Source: Streptomyces sp. DSM 15324 (GTDB lineage: Bacteria; Actinomycetota; Actinomycetes; Streptomycetales; Streptomycetaceae). From it: a stretch of 64,000 bases of DNA. The notes beneath the pieces were generated by a model, which ran no database searches, had not been told where the DNA came from, and saw nothing but the letters and a program-made list of their open reading frames with translations. Of this stretch, positions 41,026 to 50,036 are shown one piece after another (positions within the stretch are counted from its first letter, which is position 1; each line of letters begins with the position of its first letter). Both the position numbers and the translations under genes were made by a program. The DNA is taken from positions 380,877-444,876 of the forward strand of contig NZ_KQ949028.1 of NCBI RefSeq assembly GCF_001514285.1. The letters run 5' to 3'.

Positions 41026-42279
41026 ATGACCGATCCGGCCGTCGTCGCCCGGCTCACCCGGGACATCACCTCGGGTCTGCGGCAGGGGGACCTGGAGGAC
41101 TTCTACCGGGACCTGCACCGCCACCCCGAACTCGCCTTCGCGGAGCACCGCACCGCGGCGCGGCTCGCCGGCCGGCTGCGGGCCGCCGGGTACGAGGTGA
41201 CCGAGGGCGTCGCCCGCACCGGCGTGGTCGGGGTGCTCGCCCACGGGGAGGGGCCGGTGGTGTGGCTGCGCGGCGACATGGACGCGCTGCCGGTGCGGGA
41301 GGCGACCGGGCTGCCGTACGCCTCGGTCGTCGACGGGGTGATGCACGCCTGCGGCCACGACCTCCACATCACCTGGCTGGCCGCGGCGGCCGAGGCCCTC
41401 GCCGCCGCCCGGGACCTCTGGTCCGGCACGCTCGTCGTGGTCGGGCAGCCCGCCGAGGAGGCGGAGGGCGGGGCGGCCGCGATGGTCAAGGACGGCGTCC
41501 ACGAGCGGTTCCCGCGCCCCGACGTGCTGTTCGGGCAGCACGCGGCGCCCGGGCTCGTCGGCTTCTACCCGCACACCCCCGGGCCGATCCTGGCGGCCGC
41601 GGACGACCTCGACGTCGTCGTGCACGGGGTCGGCGGGCACGGCTCACGGCCCGAGTCGACCGTCGACCCGGTGGTCACGGCCGCGTACGTCGTCACCCGG
41701 TTGCAGACGGTCGTCTCCCGGGAGGTCGCGGCGGGCGAGTCGGCCGTGGTGACGGTGGGCGCCTTCCACGCCGGGACGCAACCCAACATCGTCCCGGCCG
41801 AGGCGCGGCTCTCGCTGAACGTACGGACCCGTGACGACCGGGTGCGCGAGCGTGTCCTCACCGCGATCCGCCGGATCGTCGAGGCGGAGTGCGCCGCCGC
41901 GGGCTGCCCGGTGCCGCCCGAGGTCACGGTCCTGCCCGGCTGCCCGAACACCGTCAACGACCCCGTCCTGGACGGCGAGATCGCCGCCATGCACCGGCGA
42001 CTCTTCGGCGAGCACACGGTGTTCGACTTCGGCGGGACCATGGGCAGCGAGGACTTCTCGCTCCTCGCGCCGCAGGGCGTGCCGTACGACTACTGGTACG
42101 TCACCTCGACCCCGGCCGATGTCTGGGAGGCGGCGCCGGGTGAGGAGTTGGCGGAGAAGTTCGCCAACGTGCCGGGAAACCACAGCCCGTTGTTCGCGCC
42201 GGATCCCGCGGTGCTGGTGCCGGGGGTGCGCACGCTGGTGTCGGCGGCGCTGTCCCGGCTGGCGGCGGCCGGGGGATGA
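41026..42279 (+). CDS. M20-family amidohydrolase/peptidase
   Basis: 417 residues. It shows the M20D pattern: LHRHPELAFAEHRTAARLA, WLRGDMDALPV, ACGHDLHITWLAAAAEAL, QPAEEAEGGAAAMV and late MGSEDFSLLA. These contain the di-metal ligands of IAA-amino-acid-hydrolase and N-acyl-amino-acid deacylase relatives. It would hydrolyse an N-acyl amino acid or indole-type amide in the cytoplasm. Isolated gene; the substrate is unknown. Confidence 0.9.
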   Translation: MTDPAVVARLTRDITSGLRQGDLEDFYRDLHRHPELAFAEHRTAARLAGRLRAAGYEVTEGVARTGVVGVLAHGEGPVVWLRGDMDALPVREATGLPYASVVDGVMHACGHDLHITWLAAAAEALAAARDLWSGTLVVVGQPAEEAEGGAAAMVKDGVHERFPRPDVLFGQHAAPGLVGFYPHTPGPILAAADDLDVVVHGVGGHGSRPESTVDPVVTAAYVVTRLQTVVSREVAAGESAVVTVGAFHAGTQPNIVPAEARLSLNVRTRDDRVRERVLTAIRRIVEAECAAAGCPVPPEVTVLPGCPNTVNDPVLDGEIAAMHRRLFGEHTVFDFGGTMGSEDFSLLAPQGVPYDYWYVTSTPADVWEAAPGEELAEKFANVPGNHSPLFAPDPAVLVPGVRTLVSAALSRLAAAGG

Positions 42280-42297
42280 CCGGCTGACCGCGGGGCC

Positions 42298-43179
42298 TCA
42301 GCGGGCGTGCCGCGTCCGCCGCGCCCGGTCGAGGTCTCCGTCGAGGGTGCCGAGGGTGCCGTCGCCCTCTCCGTCGGGCGGGCCGTCCAGGACCCCGTCC
42401 AGGAAGCCGGTCAGGTCGGCGAAGACCTCCGTCCGGTTCGTCTCGTGGAACACCTCGTGGCGGGCGCCCGGGTAGATCCGCTCGGTCCGCGGGCCCCCGG
42501 CGAGCCGCTCGACGCCGATGCGGCTGCCGGGCAGCGGGACCAGCCGGTCGGCGTCGCCGTGCAGCCACAGCAGCGGCAGCGCGCCGGCCGGGCCGTCCGC
42601 GGTGACGGTCTCCAGGGTCCGTACGAAGGCCTCCAGCGTCGGCCGTTTCATCGGCCCGTGCCAGACCAGCGGATCCGCCGCGTACGCCGTCCCGACCGCC
42701 GGGTCACGGGAGAGGGCGGCGGGGCTGACGGGAACGTCGGGGATCTCCGTGTGCGCCAGCAGCCGCCCGGGCAGCTCCCAGGCGCCGATGACCGGCCCGG
42801 ACAGGACGAGCGCGGCCAGACGCGTGCCGTACCGCTGGGCGTAGCGGGCGGCGATCAGCCCGCCCATGGAGTGCCCGATCATCACCAGCGGCAGGTCCGG
42901 GTGGGCGGCCCGGGCGAGCTCCACGACGGCCCGCAGGTCGGTGACGACGTCCTCGAAGTCCTCGATCCGCACCCGCTCGCCGTCCGACCTGCCGTGCCCC
43001 ATGTGGTCGGGCGCGAACACGGCGGCGCCGTGCGCGGTCAGGACGCCGGCGAGTTCCTCGTGGCGGCGGGCGTGCTCGCCGTAGCCGTGCACGACGAGGG
43101 CCAGGTAGCGGGCTGACGGGTTCGGCCACACGTGCGCCGTGATCGCGCCGCGTGTGCCCGCGAGGACGTGCTCGGCCAT
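42298..43179 (-). CDS. Alpha/beta hydrolase (monoacylglycerol lipase-like)
   Basis: 293 residues from the ATG at 43179 with GGAGGAG. Serine hydrolase with the HGYGEHARRHEELAGVLTAHG oxyanion region, nucleophile elbow GHSMGG, Asp in LWLHGDADRLVP and His in ARHEVFHETNR, closely matching the monoglyceride lipase (Hydrolase_4) family. Convergent with the M20 gene. Confidence 0.9.
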   Translation of the reverse strand: MAEHVLAGTRGAITAHVWPNPSARYLALVVHGYGEHARRHEELAGVLTAHGAAVFAPDHMGHGRSDGERVRIEDFEDVVTDLRAVVELARAAHPDLPLVMIGHSMGGLIAARYAQRYGTRLAALVLSGPVIGAWELPGRLLAHTEIPDVPVSPAALSRDPAVGTAYAADPLVWHGPMKRPTLEAFVRTLETVTADGPAGALPLLWLHGDADRLVPLPGSRIGVERLAGGPRTERIYPGARHEVFHETNRTEVFADLTGFLDGVLDGPPDGEGDGTLGTLDGDLDRARRTRHAR

Positions 43180-43303
43180 GGCTCCTCCAGCTGGATCGGG
43201 TGCCGCCACGGAGGGATCCTCTCAGGCGCCCGGCCGGTGCCCCGGCCATCTGGCGAGACGGTTCTTACGCCGTCGTATACGTGCGCATAGCATCGGCCTC
43301 CGC

Positions 43304-44077
43304 ATGAACACGATGAATCTGTGGCACGTCACCGGCTGGGAGTTCGCCGCCCTCGCCTTCGCGGCGCTGCTGGTCGGCTTCTCCAAGACGGCGGTCAGCG
43401 GCGCCAACACGGTCAGCCTGGCGATCTTCGCGGCGGTCCTGCCGGCCCGCGCGTCGACCGGTGTCCTGCTGCCGCTGCTGATCGCGGGGGACGTCCTGGC
43501 CGTCCTCACCTACCGGCGGCACGCCCACTGGCCCACCCTGTGGCGGCTGTTCCCGGCGGTCGCGGCCGGGGTGGTCCTCGGCACGGTCTTCCTGATGTGG
43601 GCCGACGACCGGGTGGTGCGCACCTCGATCGGCGCGATCCTGCTGCTGATGGCGGCCGTGACCGTGTGGCGCCGCCGCACGGCCGAGACGCCCGTCGACC
43701 CCGACGCGGTGGTCACCCGGGCAGGCCGCGTCAAGGCCCGCTCCTACGGCGTCCTCGGCGGCTTCACCACGATGGTCGCCAACGCGGGCGGCCCGGTGAT
43801 GGCGATGTACCTGCTCTCGGCGGGGTTCCGCAAACTCGGCTTCCTGGGCACCTCCGCCTTCTTCTTCCTCGTCGTCAACCTCTCGAAGGTGCCCTTCAGC
43901 GCCGGCCTCGGCCTGATCGACGGCCCCTCGCTGCTCCTGGACGCCGCGCTCGTCGTGTTCGTCGTCCCCGGCGCCCTGCTCGGCAAGTGGGCGGTCCACC
44001 GCATCGACCAGCGGCTGTTCGAGCGGCTGGTCATCGCGGCGACCGTGGTGGGCGGCCTGCAACTGCTGCGGCCGTAG
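43304..44077 (+). CDS. TauE/SafE-family membrane permease
   Basis: 257 residues with about eight hydrophobic helices. It has the family's paired motifs GFSKTAVSGANTVSLAIFAA and GGFTTMVANAGGPVMAMYLL. Members export or import sulfite, organosulfonates or other small anions. No sulfur gene lies beside it. The ATG at 43304 follows an AT-rich promoter-like stretch. Confidence 0.88.
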   Translation: MNTMNLWHVTGWEFAALAFAALLVGFSKTAVSGANTVSLAIFAAVLPARASTGVLLPLLIAGDVLAVLTYRRHAHWPTLWRLFPAVAAGVVLGTVFLMWADDRVVRTSIGAILLLMAAVTVWRRRTAETPVDPDAVVTRAGRVKARSYGVLGGFTTMVANAGGPVMAMYLLSAGFRKLGFLGTSAFFFLVVNLSKVPFSAGLGLIDGPSLLLDAALVVFVVPGALLGKWAVHRIDQRLFERLVIAATVVGGLQLLRP

Positions 44078-44151
44078 GAGGACCCCGTCACACCGGCACA
44101 CCCTGACCAGGCCGCCGCCCTGGAAGCAGGCGGGGGCTGGGACCGCCGACC

Positions 44152-44445
44152 TCGCTGGGACGGGCCCTGCTCGTCCTGCTCAACCTCGCCGCCGACCGCC
44201 CCGACAACGCCCAGCTGCTCCTGCGCAGCGGCGCCCGCCGCCTCGGCAGCGAGAAACTGGCAGGAGTCCCCGTCACGGTGTTCGCCGGCCCGTCCGCCAC
44301 CACACCCCGACGGACCACCCGAGAAACGGCCCCCGCCGCCCCGGGCCACACCCGCTACTGGATCGACACGGACGCCCGCCTCCGCCGCTTCTCGGCGCGT
44401 CTGAGCGGTGCCACCGACTGGCTGGTCGCGACGTTCTCCGCGTGA
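44152..44445 (+). pseudogene. C-terminal remnant of a putative lipoprotein
   Basis: A frame ending at TGA 44445 encodes LLVLLNLAADRPDNAQLLL, GARRLGSEKLAGVPVTVFAG and HTRYWIDTDARLRRFSARLS. It resembles the C-terminus of LppX/LprG-like or similar secreted proteins. No start codon with a ribosome site, signal or lipobox precedes it, so it looks like the tail of a truncated gene. Confidence 0.4.
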
Positions 44446-44521
44446 CAATCGGCCCCCGCCGACACATGCCTCCGTCGACCCGGCCGGACCAGGGCTGCTT
44501 GCGCCCGCCGCGGCCGGTCGG

Positions 44522-44977
44522 TCAGTCGCCCGGCCCGAGGATCATGCACGTGATCGTGGCGTGGGCGATCAGCCGGCCCTCTTCGTCGACGACCCTGCCC
44601 TCGGCGGTGGCGGTGCGGCGGCCCGCGTGGACGACGGTGCCCTCGGCGGTCAGGGTCTGGCCGTCCGTGCGGGCGGGCCGGATGTAGTTCACCTTGAGCT
44701 CCAGCGTCGTGTAGCCGGTGCCGGCGGGCAGGGTGGTGTGGACCGCGCAGCCCAGCGCCGAGTCCAGGATGGTCGCGGCGATGCCGCCGTGCACGGTGCC
44801 GAGCGGGTTGGCGAAGTCGGGGCGGGTGTCGAGCGAGAGCACGACCCGTCCCTCCTCCACCTCGTCGAAGCGCATCCCGAGCAGCCGCCCGATGGACGGG
44901 CGGTCGCCGAGCCGTCCGTCCCGGGCGAGACGCAGGAGTTCGAGGCCGGACAGGGCGGAGAGGTCGGTGGTGGTCAC
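44522..44977 (-). CDS. PaaI-type hotdog-fold thioesterase
   Basis: 151 residues from a GTG at 44977 with GAAAGGA. Hotdog-fold segments are IGRLLGMRFDEVEEGRVVLS, FANPLGTVHGGIAATILDSA (catalytic HGG loop) and YTTLELKVNYIRPARTDGQT. It hydrolyses acyl- or aryl-CoA thioesters. It lies 50 bp behind the enoyl-CoA hydratase, so a small CoA-ester operon is likely. Confidence 0.9.
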   Translation of the reverse strand: MTTTDLSALSGLELLRLARDGRLGDRPSIGRLLGMRFDEVEEGRVVLSLDTRPDFANPLGTVHGGIAATILDSALGCAVHTTLPAGTGYTTLELKVNYIRPARTDGQTLTAEGTVVHAGRRTATAEGRVVDEEGRLIAHATITCMILGPGD

Positions 44978-45027
44978 GCGGTGGTCCTTTCGAGGGGCTT
45001 GCCGGTGTCGCCGTACGGCGGGGGTGT

Positions 45028-45702
45028 TCAGTCGCCGAGCGGGTTCTCCCGCTCGCGCAGGGGCACCAGCACGTGGGCGTACATACGCGACTTGATGGTG
45101 CGCAGGGTGTCGCCCGCCTTCGCGGCCTGGGCCGCGGCGAGGCCGACGGCCGTGGTCCGTACGGCGTCCTCGTCGACCGCGTGGTCCACGATGGCGGCGG
45201 TCAGCGCCTCGTGGCCGCCGTAGCGGCGGGCGGTGACCATGGCCTCGTGCGCGGCCTGCGGGCTCAGCCGGGCCTGGACGAGGGCGGACATGCCCGGCGA
45301 GAAGGGGATGCCGATGTCGGCCTCGGGCAGGCACCAGAAGCCGCGGTCGGCGCGCATCACCCGCAGGTCGTGGGCGAGCGAGAACATCGCGCCCGCGGCG
45401 AAGGCGTGCCCCTGGAGCGCGGCCACGGTCACGACCGGCAGGGTCAGCATGCGGGCGTACAGCGCGTGCACCGTGAGCACGTACTCCCGCTGCCGGTCGG
45501 CGTGGGCGAACAGCCAGTCCAGGTCGAGGCCGTTGGACCAGAACCGGCCCGTCGCGGCGGTCACCAGGGCGCGCGGGCCGTCCGCCTTCTCCACCTCGTC
45601 CAGGGCGGCGTCGACGGAGGCGAGCCAGTCGGGGTGGAAGCGGTTCTCCCCGTCGCCGAGGTCGAGGACGAAGACGTTCTCCTGCCGGTCCAGCATGGGC
45701 AT
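45028..45702 (-). CDS. Enoyl-CoA hydratase/isomerase family protein
   Basis: 224 residues from the ATG at 45702 with AAGGAG. Crotonase fold: FWSNGLDLDWLFA and the oxyanion GHAFAAGAMFSLAHDLRVM. It is shorter than typical hydratases (about 260) and lacks an obvious second catalytic Glu, closer to enoyl-CoA delta-isomerase/ECI-type proteins of plants. Between the TetR gene upstream (46 bp) and the thioesterase downstream. Confidence 0.85.
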   Translation of the reverse strand: MPMLDRQENVFVLDLGDGENRFHPDWLASVDAALDEVEKADGPRALVTAATGRFWSNGLDLDWLFAHADRQREYVLTVHALYARMLTLPVVTVAALQGHAFAAGAMFSLAHDLRVMRADRGFWCLPEADIGIPFSPGMSALVQARLSPQAAHEAMVTARRYGGHEALTAAIVDHAVDEDAVRTTAVGLAAAQAAKAGDTLRTIKSRMYAHVLVPLRERENPLGD

Positions 45703-45748
45703 GGCGACTCCTTCACGAGGCGAGCGGGGACACATCGGCCGAGGTGGT

Positions 45749-46345
45749 TCAGGACGGCGGGCGGGCCGTCCGCAGGGCGTGGTCCAGCAGGTCGCGGACC
45801 TCCACGGCGACCGCGTCGAGCGGGCCGGTGCCGCGCTCGGCCCGGCACAGCACCACCGCCCCCTCCACGGCCGCGACGAGGAACGCGGCCAGCCGTCTGC
45901 CGCGTTCCTCGGGCAGCCCGTGCCGCAGCAGCAGCGCGGTCAGCGCCTGCTGCCAGCGGGCGAAGGCCGCCGCCGCGGAACGGGCCGGCTCGGGGGCGGT
46001 GTCGTCGTTCTCCACGGCCACCGCCACGACGGGACAGCCGACGCGGAAGTCGCTGCGCACGAGTCGCTCCCGCCACAGCGTGAAGAACGCGTCCACGGCC
46101 CGCAGCGGATCGGGGTCGTCCACGGCGGTCTCGATCAGCCCGGCGATGAAGTCCCCGGCGAAGACCACGGCCTCGTCGATCAGTTGGACCCGTCCGCCGG
46201 GAAAGTGGTGGTACACCGAGCCGCGCGGCGCCCCGCTGTGCGCGAGCACCCGGTCGATGCTCACCGCGGCGGCCCCGTGCTCGGCGAGCAGGTCGGCGGC
46301 ACCGGCGACCATCCGGCGGCGGCTGTCGGTCCTGCGCGGGCTCAC
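45749..46345 (-). CDS. TetR-family regulator
   Basis: 198 residues, GTG start. HTH at about 8-55 (AAAVSIDRVLAHSGAPRGSV then YHHFPGGRVQLI) and a TetR_C ligand domain. Head of the probable operon with the enoyl-CoA hydratase and thioesterase, and preceded by a TetR-like palindrome at 46402, so it is probably an autoregulator responding to a CoA ester or aromatic compound. Confidence 0.88.
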   Translation of the reverse strand: MSPRRTDSRRRMVAGAADLLAEHGAAAVSIDRVLAHSGAPRGSVYHHFPGGRVQLIDEAVVFAGDFIAGLIETAVDDPDPLRAVDAFFTLWRERLVRSDFRVGCPVVAVAVENDDTAPEPARSAAAAFARWQQALTALLLRHGLPEERGRRLAAFLVAAVEGAVVLCRAERGTGPLDAVAVEVRDLLDHALRTARPPS

Positions 46346-46401
46346 GGGCGCACCTCTCCGCAGGGGCGCGGTACGGGGCCGCCTGCGACTGGCTGGTAAT
46401 T

Positions 46402-46422
46402 ATGCTCTATGGCATAGAACAT
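46402..46422. promoter_or_regulatory. TetR operator candidate
   Basis: Arms ATGCTCTATG (46402-46411) and CATAGAACAT (46413-46422) form an inverted repeat with one mismatch around a central G. It is strikingly AT-rich for this genome and lies 57 bp upstream of the TetR start. Confidence 0.65.
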
Positions 46423-46467
46423 GCAAGAGGCGACCGCACCGGCGGGACGCGAGGACGCCGTGCCGCG

Positions 46468-47241
46468 TCACCGCCGGCCCGGGTTGCGGCGCAGCAGGTA
46501 GGTGTCCATGATCCAGCCCTTGCGCTCGCGCGCCTCGGCCCGCGCCCACTCGATCCGCGGGCCGGCCTCGGCCAGCGGGCCGGAGATCAGGATCTCGTCC
46601 GGCGTGCCGATGTAGGCGCCCCAGTAGATGTCGATGTCCTCCTCGGCGTACCGCCGGAAGGTCTGGTGGGCGTCCAGCATCACCACGACGTCGTCCACCC
46701 CCTCGGGGAACCCCTCGGCGAGCCGGCGCCCGGTGGTGATCTGCACCGGGCGCGCCACCCGGTTCAGACCGGTGCGGTGCCGGGCGACCAGCGCCGAGAC
46801 GCTGCTGATGCCGGGCACCACGTCATGGTCGAAGGCCACCGTGCCCCGTGCCAGCACCTCCTCCAGGACGCCCAGGGTGCTGTCGTAGAGCGCGGGGTCG
46901 CCCCACACCAGGAACGCGCCGCTGTCGTCCTCGCCGAGTTCCTGTGTGATCAGCCGCTCGTAGATGTCCGCGCGGGCGCTGCGCCAGTCGCCGACGGCGG
47001 GGGAGTAGGCGGCCCCGCCGGCCCCGCGGTCCCGCTCCGGGTCGCGCGCCTCGACCACCCGGTAGCCGCCCTCGGGCAGATGGGCCTCGAGGATGTCCCG
47101 GCGCAGCCGCGTCAGGTCGCTCTTCACCTCGCCCTTGTCCAGGACGAAGAACACGTCCGTGGCCCGCAGGGCCCGCACGGCCTGGAGGGTGAGCTGGTCG
47201 GGGTCGCCCGCGCCGATACCGATGACATGAATCTTTCGCAC
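46468..47241 (-). CDS. cobF: Precorrin-6A synthase (deacetylating)
   Basis: 257 residues. Tetrapyrrole methylase fold: HVIGIGAGDPDQLTLQAVRA at the N-terminus, LVWGDPALYDS, and VVPGISSVSALVARHR. It methylates C1 of precorrin-5 with SAM and releases acetate, a step of aerobic cobalamin synthesis. The C-terminal RNPGRR and total length are normal. It is isolated from other cob genes, as often seen for cobF in streptomycetes. Confidence 0.93.
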   Translation of the reverse strand: MRKIHVIGIGAGDPDQLTLQAVRALRATDVFFVLDKGEVKSDLTRLRRDILEAHLPEGGYRVVEARDPERDRGAGGAAYSPAVGDWRSARADIYERLITQELGEDDSGAFLVWGDPALYDSTLGVLEEVLARGTVAFDHDVVPGISSVSALVARHRTGLNRVARPVQITTGRRLAEGFPEGVDDVVVMLDAHQTFRRYAEEDIDIYWGAYIGTPDEILISGPLAEAGPRIEWARAEARERKGWIMDTYLLRRNPGRR

Positions 47242-47286
47242 GTCGCCGAGTCTGCCGTACGCCGCCGGCCGGGACCGGGCCGGGAG

Positions 47287-47847
47287 TCACCGCAGCCGCG
47301 GCGCACACCGTCCCGCGTCCACGGCCGCCCCCGTCCGCTCCACCTCGTCCGCCAGCGCCCGCCCCCACCGGACGATCCCCGCGAGATCCATCCCGTGCGC
47401 CCGCGCCGCCCCCGCGCCGGCCGCCCACTCCTCCACGGCTGCGGCGCCGCGCCGCAGCAGCCGGGGACCGCCGGTGAGGTTGCCCCGGGCCGCGTGGGTC
47501 AGACCGACCGCGAGCTGGGCGAGCCCGCGCCACAGGCCGCGTTCCGCCTCGGGTCCGCTCTTCCAGGCGTCCTCGAAGACCTCGTGCGCGTGGAACGGCT
47601 TCCCCGCGTCCAGCAGTGCCTGCGCCTCGGTGACGGTCTGCCCCGGGCCGCGCACGACCCCCTCCGGCTGGCGCGCCACCCCCCGCGCCCCGTACGGCAG
47701 GGGCCGCCCGAGGCCGTCCCGGGGCCGTGCGCTGCGCGCCCGCCCTTCGTCGTCCCGGTCCCGTGACCCGCCGGTCGCGCCGTCCCTCGCGCCGCCCCGA
47801 GTGCTCCCCATGCCGTCCACGCGCTCCCTGCGGTCCGTACGGTCCAT
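47287..47847 (-). CDS. DUF309-domain protein
   Basis: 186 residues from an ATG at 47847; an internal ATG at 47811 is also possible. The first ~70 residues are Arg/Gly-rich and disordered. The DUF309 helical domain then shows LLDAGKPFHAHEVFEDAWKS and LWRGLAQLAVGLTHAARGN. The function is unknown; the HAHEVFE motif suggests metal or nucleotide binding. It sits just upstream of cobF, 45 bp apart, on the same strand. Confidence 0.8.
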   Translation of the reverse strand: MDRTDRRERVDGMGSTRGGARDGATGGSRDRDDEGRARSARPRDGLGRPLPYGARGVARQPEGVVRGPGQTVTEAQALLDAGKPFHAHEVFEDAWKSGPEAERGLWRGLAQLAVGLTHAARGNLTGGPRLLRRGAAAVEEWAAGAGAARAHGMDLAGIVRWGRALADEVERTGAAVDAGRCAPRLR

Positions 47848-47948
47848 GCGCCCGATTGTCCCGCGCCCGGCTCCCTTTCGGCGTGGCGGCCGTCGTGGGG
47901 TAAAGTGCTGTTCGCGCGATCACGCGGAACTCCGCGAGGGTCGCGCAC

Positions 47949-48022
<74 letters not shown>

Positions 48023-48043
48023 CTTGCTGGAACAGCAGGTCAG

Positions 48044-48075
48044 AGGCCGTATCGGAGGATCCGGTACGGCCTTTT
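48044..48075 (+). terminator. Rho-independent terminator after tRNA-Pro
   Basis: AGGCCGTATCGG (48044-48055) pairs with CCGGTACGGCCT (48061-48072) with one G-U pair and a 5-nt loop, followed by TTTT. Confidence 0.9.
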
Positions 48076-48144
48076 CGCCGTCCCCCGTCACTGCACGCCG
48101 TGCACTGCTGACCGGGCGGTAACAAAGGGGACTACGCTGGGCCC

Positions 48145-48717
48145 ATGCCGTCCACCCGCCGCACCGCCCGACAGGCCGACCTGCTGGAACGACTCGTCGC
48201 GCTGCTGACGGCGGAAGGGTTCGCCGCCCTCACCCTCGACGACCTCGCCGAGCGGCTGCGCTGCTCGAAGACCACGCTCTACCAACTCGCCGGCAGCAAG
48301 CAGGGGCTGGTCGTCGAGGCGGTCAAGCACTACTTCCGCGGTGCGACGGAGGCCGTCGAGAAGCGGGTGGCGCAGACCGTCGACCCCTCGGACCGGGTCC
48401 GGGTGTACCTCACCACCGTGGCCGAGCAGCTGCGCCCGCTCTCGCGCGCCTTCCTCGACGACGTGGCGGACTTCCCGCCCGCCCGCGAGGTGTACGAGGC
48501 CAATACGCGGATGGCCGCGGAGCGGGTGCGGCAGCTGATCGCCGAGGGAGTCTCCGGCGGTGCCTTCCGGGACGTGCACACCGCCTTCGTCGGCGAGGTC
48601 GCCGCCGCGACGATGCGCCAGATCCAGCAGGGCGAGCTCAAGTCGCGCACCGGGCTGACCGACGCGGAGGCCTACGAACAGCTCGCCTCACTGATCGTGC
48701 ACGCCGTCTCCTCCTGA
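48145..48717 (+). CDS. TetR-family regulator
   Basis: 190 residues, ATG start. HTH LTLDDLAERLRCSKTTLYQL followed by AGSKQGLVVEAVKHYF. The C-terminal domain has no obvious ligand signature. It precedes the acyl-CoA dehydrogenase on the same strand after 140 bp. That gap contains GATAC (48803-48807) and GTATC (48824-48828) half sites, so it may regulate the dehydrogenase pair. Confidence 0.87.
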   Translation: MPSTRRTARQADLLERLVALLTAEGFAALTLDDLAERLRCSKTTLYQLAGSKQGLVVEAVKHYFRGATEAVEKRVAQTVDPSDRVRVYLTTVAEQLRPLSRAFLDDVADFPPAREVYEANTRMAAERVRQLIAEGVSGGAFRDVHTAFVGEVAAATMRQIQQGELKSRTGLTDAEAYEQLASLIVHAVSS

Positions 48718-48857
48718 CCGGGCTGATCCGCCGGTCAGGCCGGCCCGCTGACCGGTCCCCCGATCCGGGTGCTGCGGCATACCCGCGTGCCGTACTGTGA
48801 ATGATACGTTCGTACGCACTCCAGTATCGTTTCCCGTACTACTCCGGGGAGGTCACC

Positions 48858-50036
48858 ATGCCTGCCACGCGCGCCCTGCCGACCGACGAGGCCGTGGAGC
48901 TCATCCAGCTCACCCGCACCCTCGCCGCCAAGGAACTCGCTCCCCGGGTCGCCGACGCGGAGGCGGACGGGGCGTTCCCCCGGGACGCGTTCCGCACCCT
49001 CGGGCGCAGCGGCCTGCTCGGTCTGCCGTTCGCCGAGGAGGACGGCGGGGCGGGACAGCCGTACGAGGTCTACCTCCAGGTGCTGGAGGAGGTCGCCGCG
49101 GTCTGGTCGAGCGTCGCGGTGGGCATCTCGGTGCACGCCCTGTCCTGCTTCCCGCTCGCCCGCTTCGGCACCGCGGAGCAGCGCCGCCGGTGGCTGCCGG
49201 ACATGCTCGGCGGGGAACTGCTCGGCGCGTACTGCCTGTCCGAGCCGCACGCCGGATCCGACCCGGCGGCCATGCTGACCCGCGCCGTGCGCGACGGTGA
49301 CACGTACGTGCTCAACGGTGCCAAGGCCTGGACCACCCACGGCGGACACGCCGACTTCTACACGGTCATGGCCCGCACCTCCGAGGACCGCAGCCGCGGC
49401 ATCTCCTGCTTCCTCGTCCCCGCGGACGCCCCGGGCCTCAGCGCCGACCCGCCGGAGCGCAAGATGGGCCTGACCGGCTCGGCCACCGCCACCATGCGAC
49501 TGGACGACGTCCGGGTGCCGGCCGACCGGCTCATCGGGGAGGAGGGGCAGGGCCTGAGGATCGCGCTCGCCTCGCTCGACCACGGCCGGCTCGGCATCGC
49601 CGCCGTCGCCTGCGGTCTCGCCCAGGGCGCCCTCGACCACGCGGTGCGCTACGCCCGGGAGCGGGAGACCTTCGGCAAGCCGATCATCGAACACCAGGGG
49701 CTGGCGTTCGTGCTGGCCGACATGGGCGCCGCGATCGAGTCGGCGCGGGCCACCACCCTGTCCGCCGCGCGGCTGAAGGACCTCGGTCTGCCCTTCACAC
49801 GCGAGGCCTCGATCGCCAAACTCGTGGCCACGGACAACGCCATGAAGGTGACCACGGACGCCGTGCAGGTCCTCGGGGGATACGGATACACCCGCGACTT
49901 CCCCGTCGAGCGCTACATGCGCGAGGCCAAGGTCATGCAGATCTTCGAAGGAACCAACCAGATCCAGCGCATGATCATCTCCCGTGCGCTGGACCGTAAC
50001 GACGGCGGTGTGCTCACCGCCCTCGGCAAGGAGTGA
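48858..50036 (+). CDS. Acyl-CoA dehydrogenase
   Basis: 392 residues from the ATG at 48858 with GGGGAGG. FAD enzyme with YCLSEPHAGSDPAAMLTRAV, WTTHGGHADFYTVMART, and the catalytic Glu in QIFEGTNQIQR. It introduces the C2-C3 double bond into an acyl-CoA and passes electrons to ETF. It is co-transcribed with the following SDR (stop and start overlap), which would oxidise the 3-hydroxyacyl-CoA, so the pair covers two steps of beta-oxidation. Confidence 0.94.
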   Translation: MPATRALPTDEAVELIQLTRTLAAKELAPRVADAEADGAFPRDAFRTLGRSGLLGLPFAEEDGGAGQPYEVYLQVLEEVAAVWSSVAVGISVHALSCFPLARFGTAEQRRRWLPDMLGGELLGAYCLSEPHAGSDPAAMLTRAVRDGDTYVLNGAKAWTTHGGHADFYTVMARTSEDRSRGISCFLVPADAPGLSADPPERKMGLTGSATATMRLDDVRVPADRLIGEEGQGLRIALASLDHGRLGIAAVACGLAQGALDHAVRYARERETFGKPIIEHQGLAFVLADMGAAIESARATTLSAARLKDLGLPFTREASIAKLVATDNAMKVTTDAVQVLGGYGYTRDFPVERYMREAKVMQIFEGTNQIQRMIISRALDRNDGGVLTALGKE

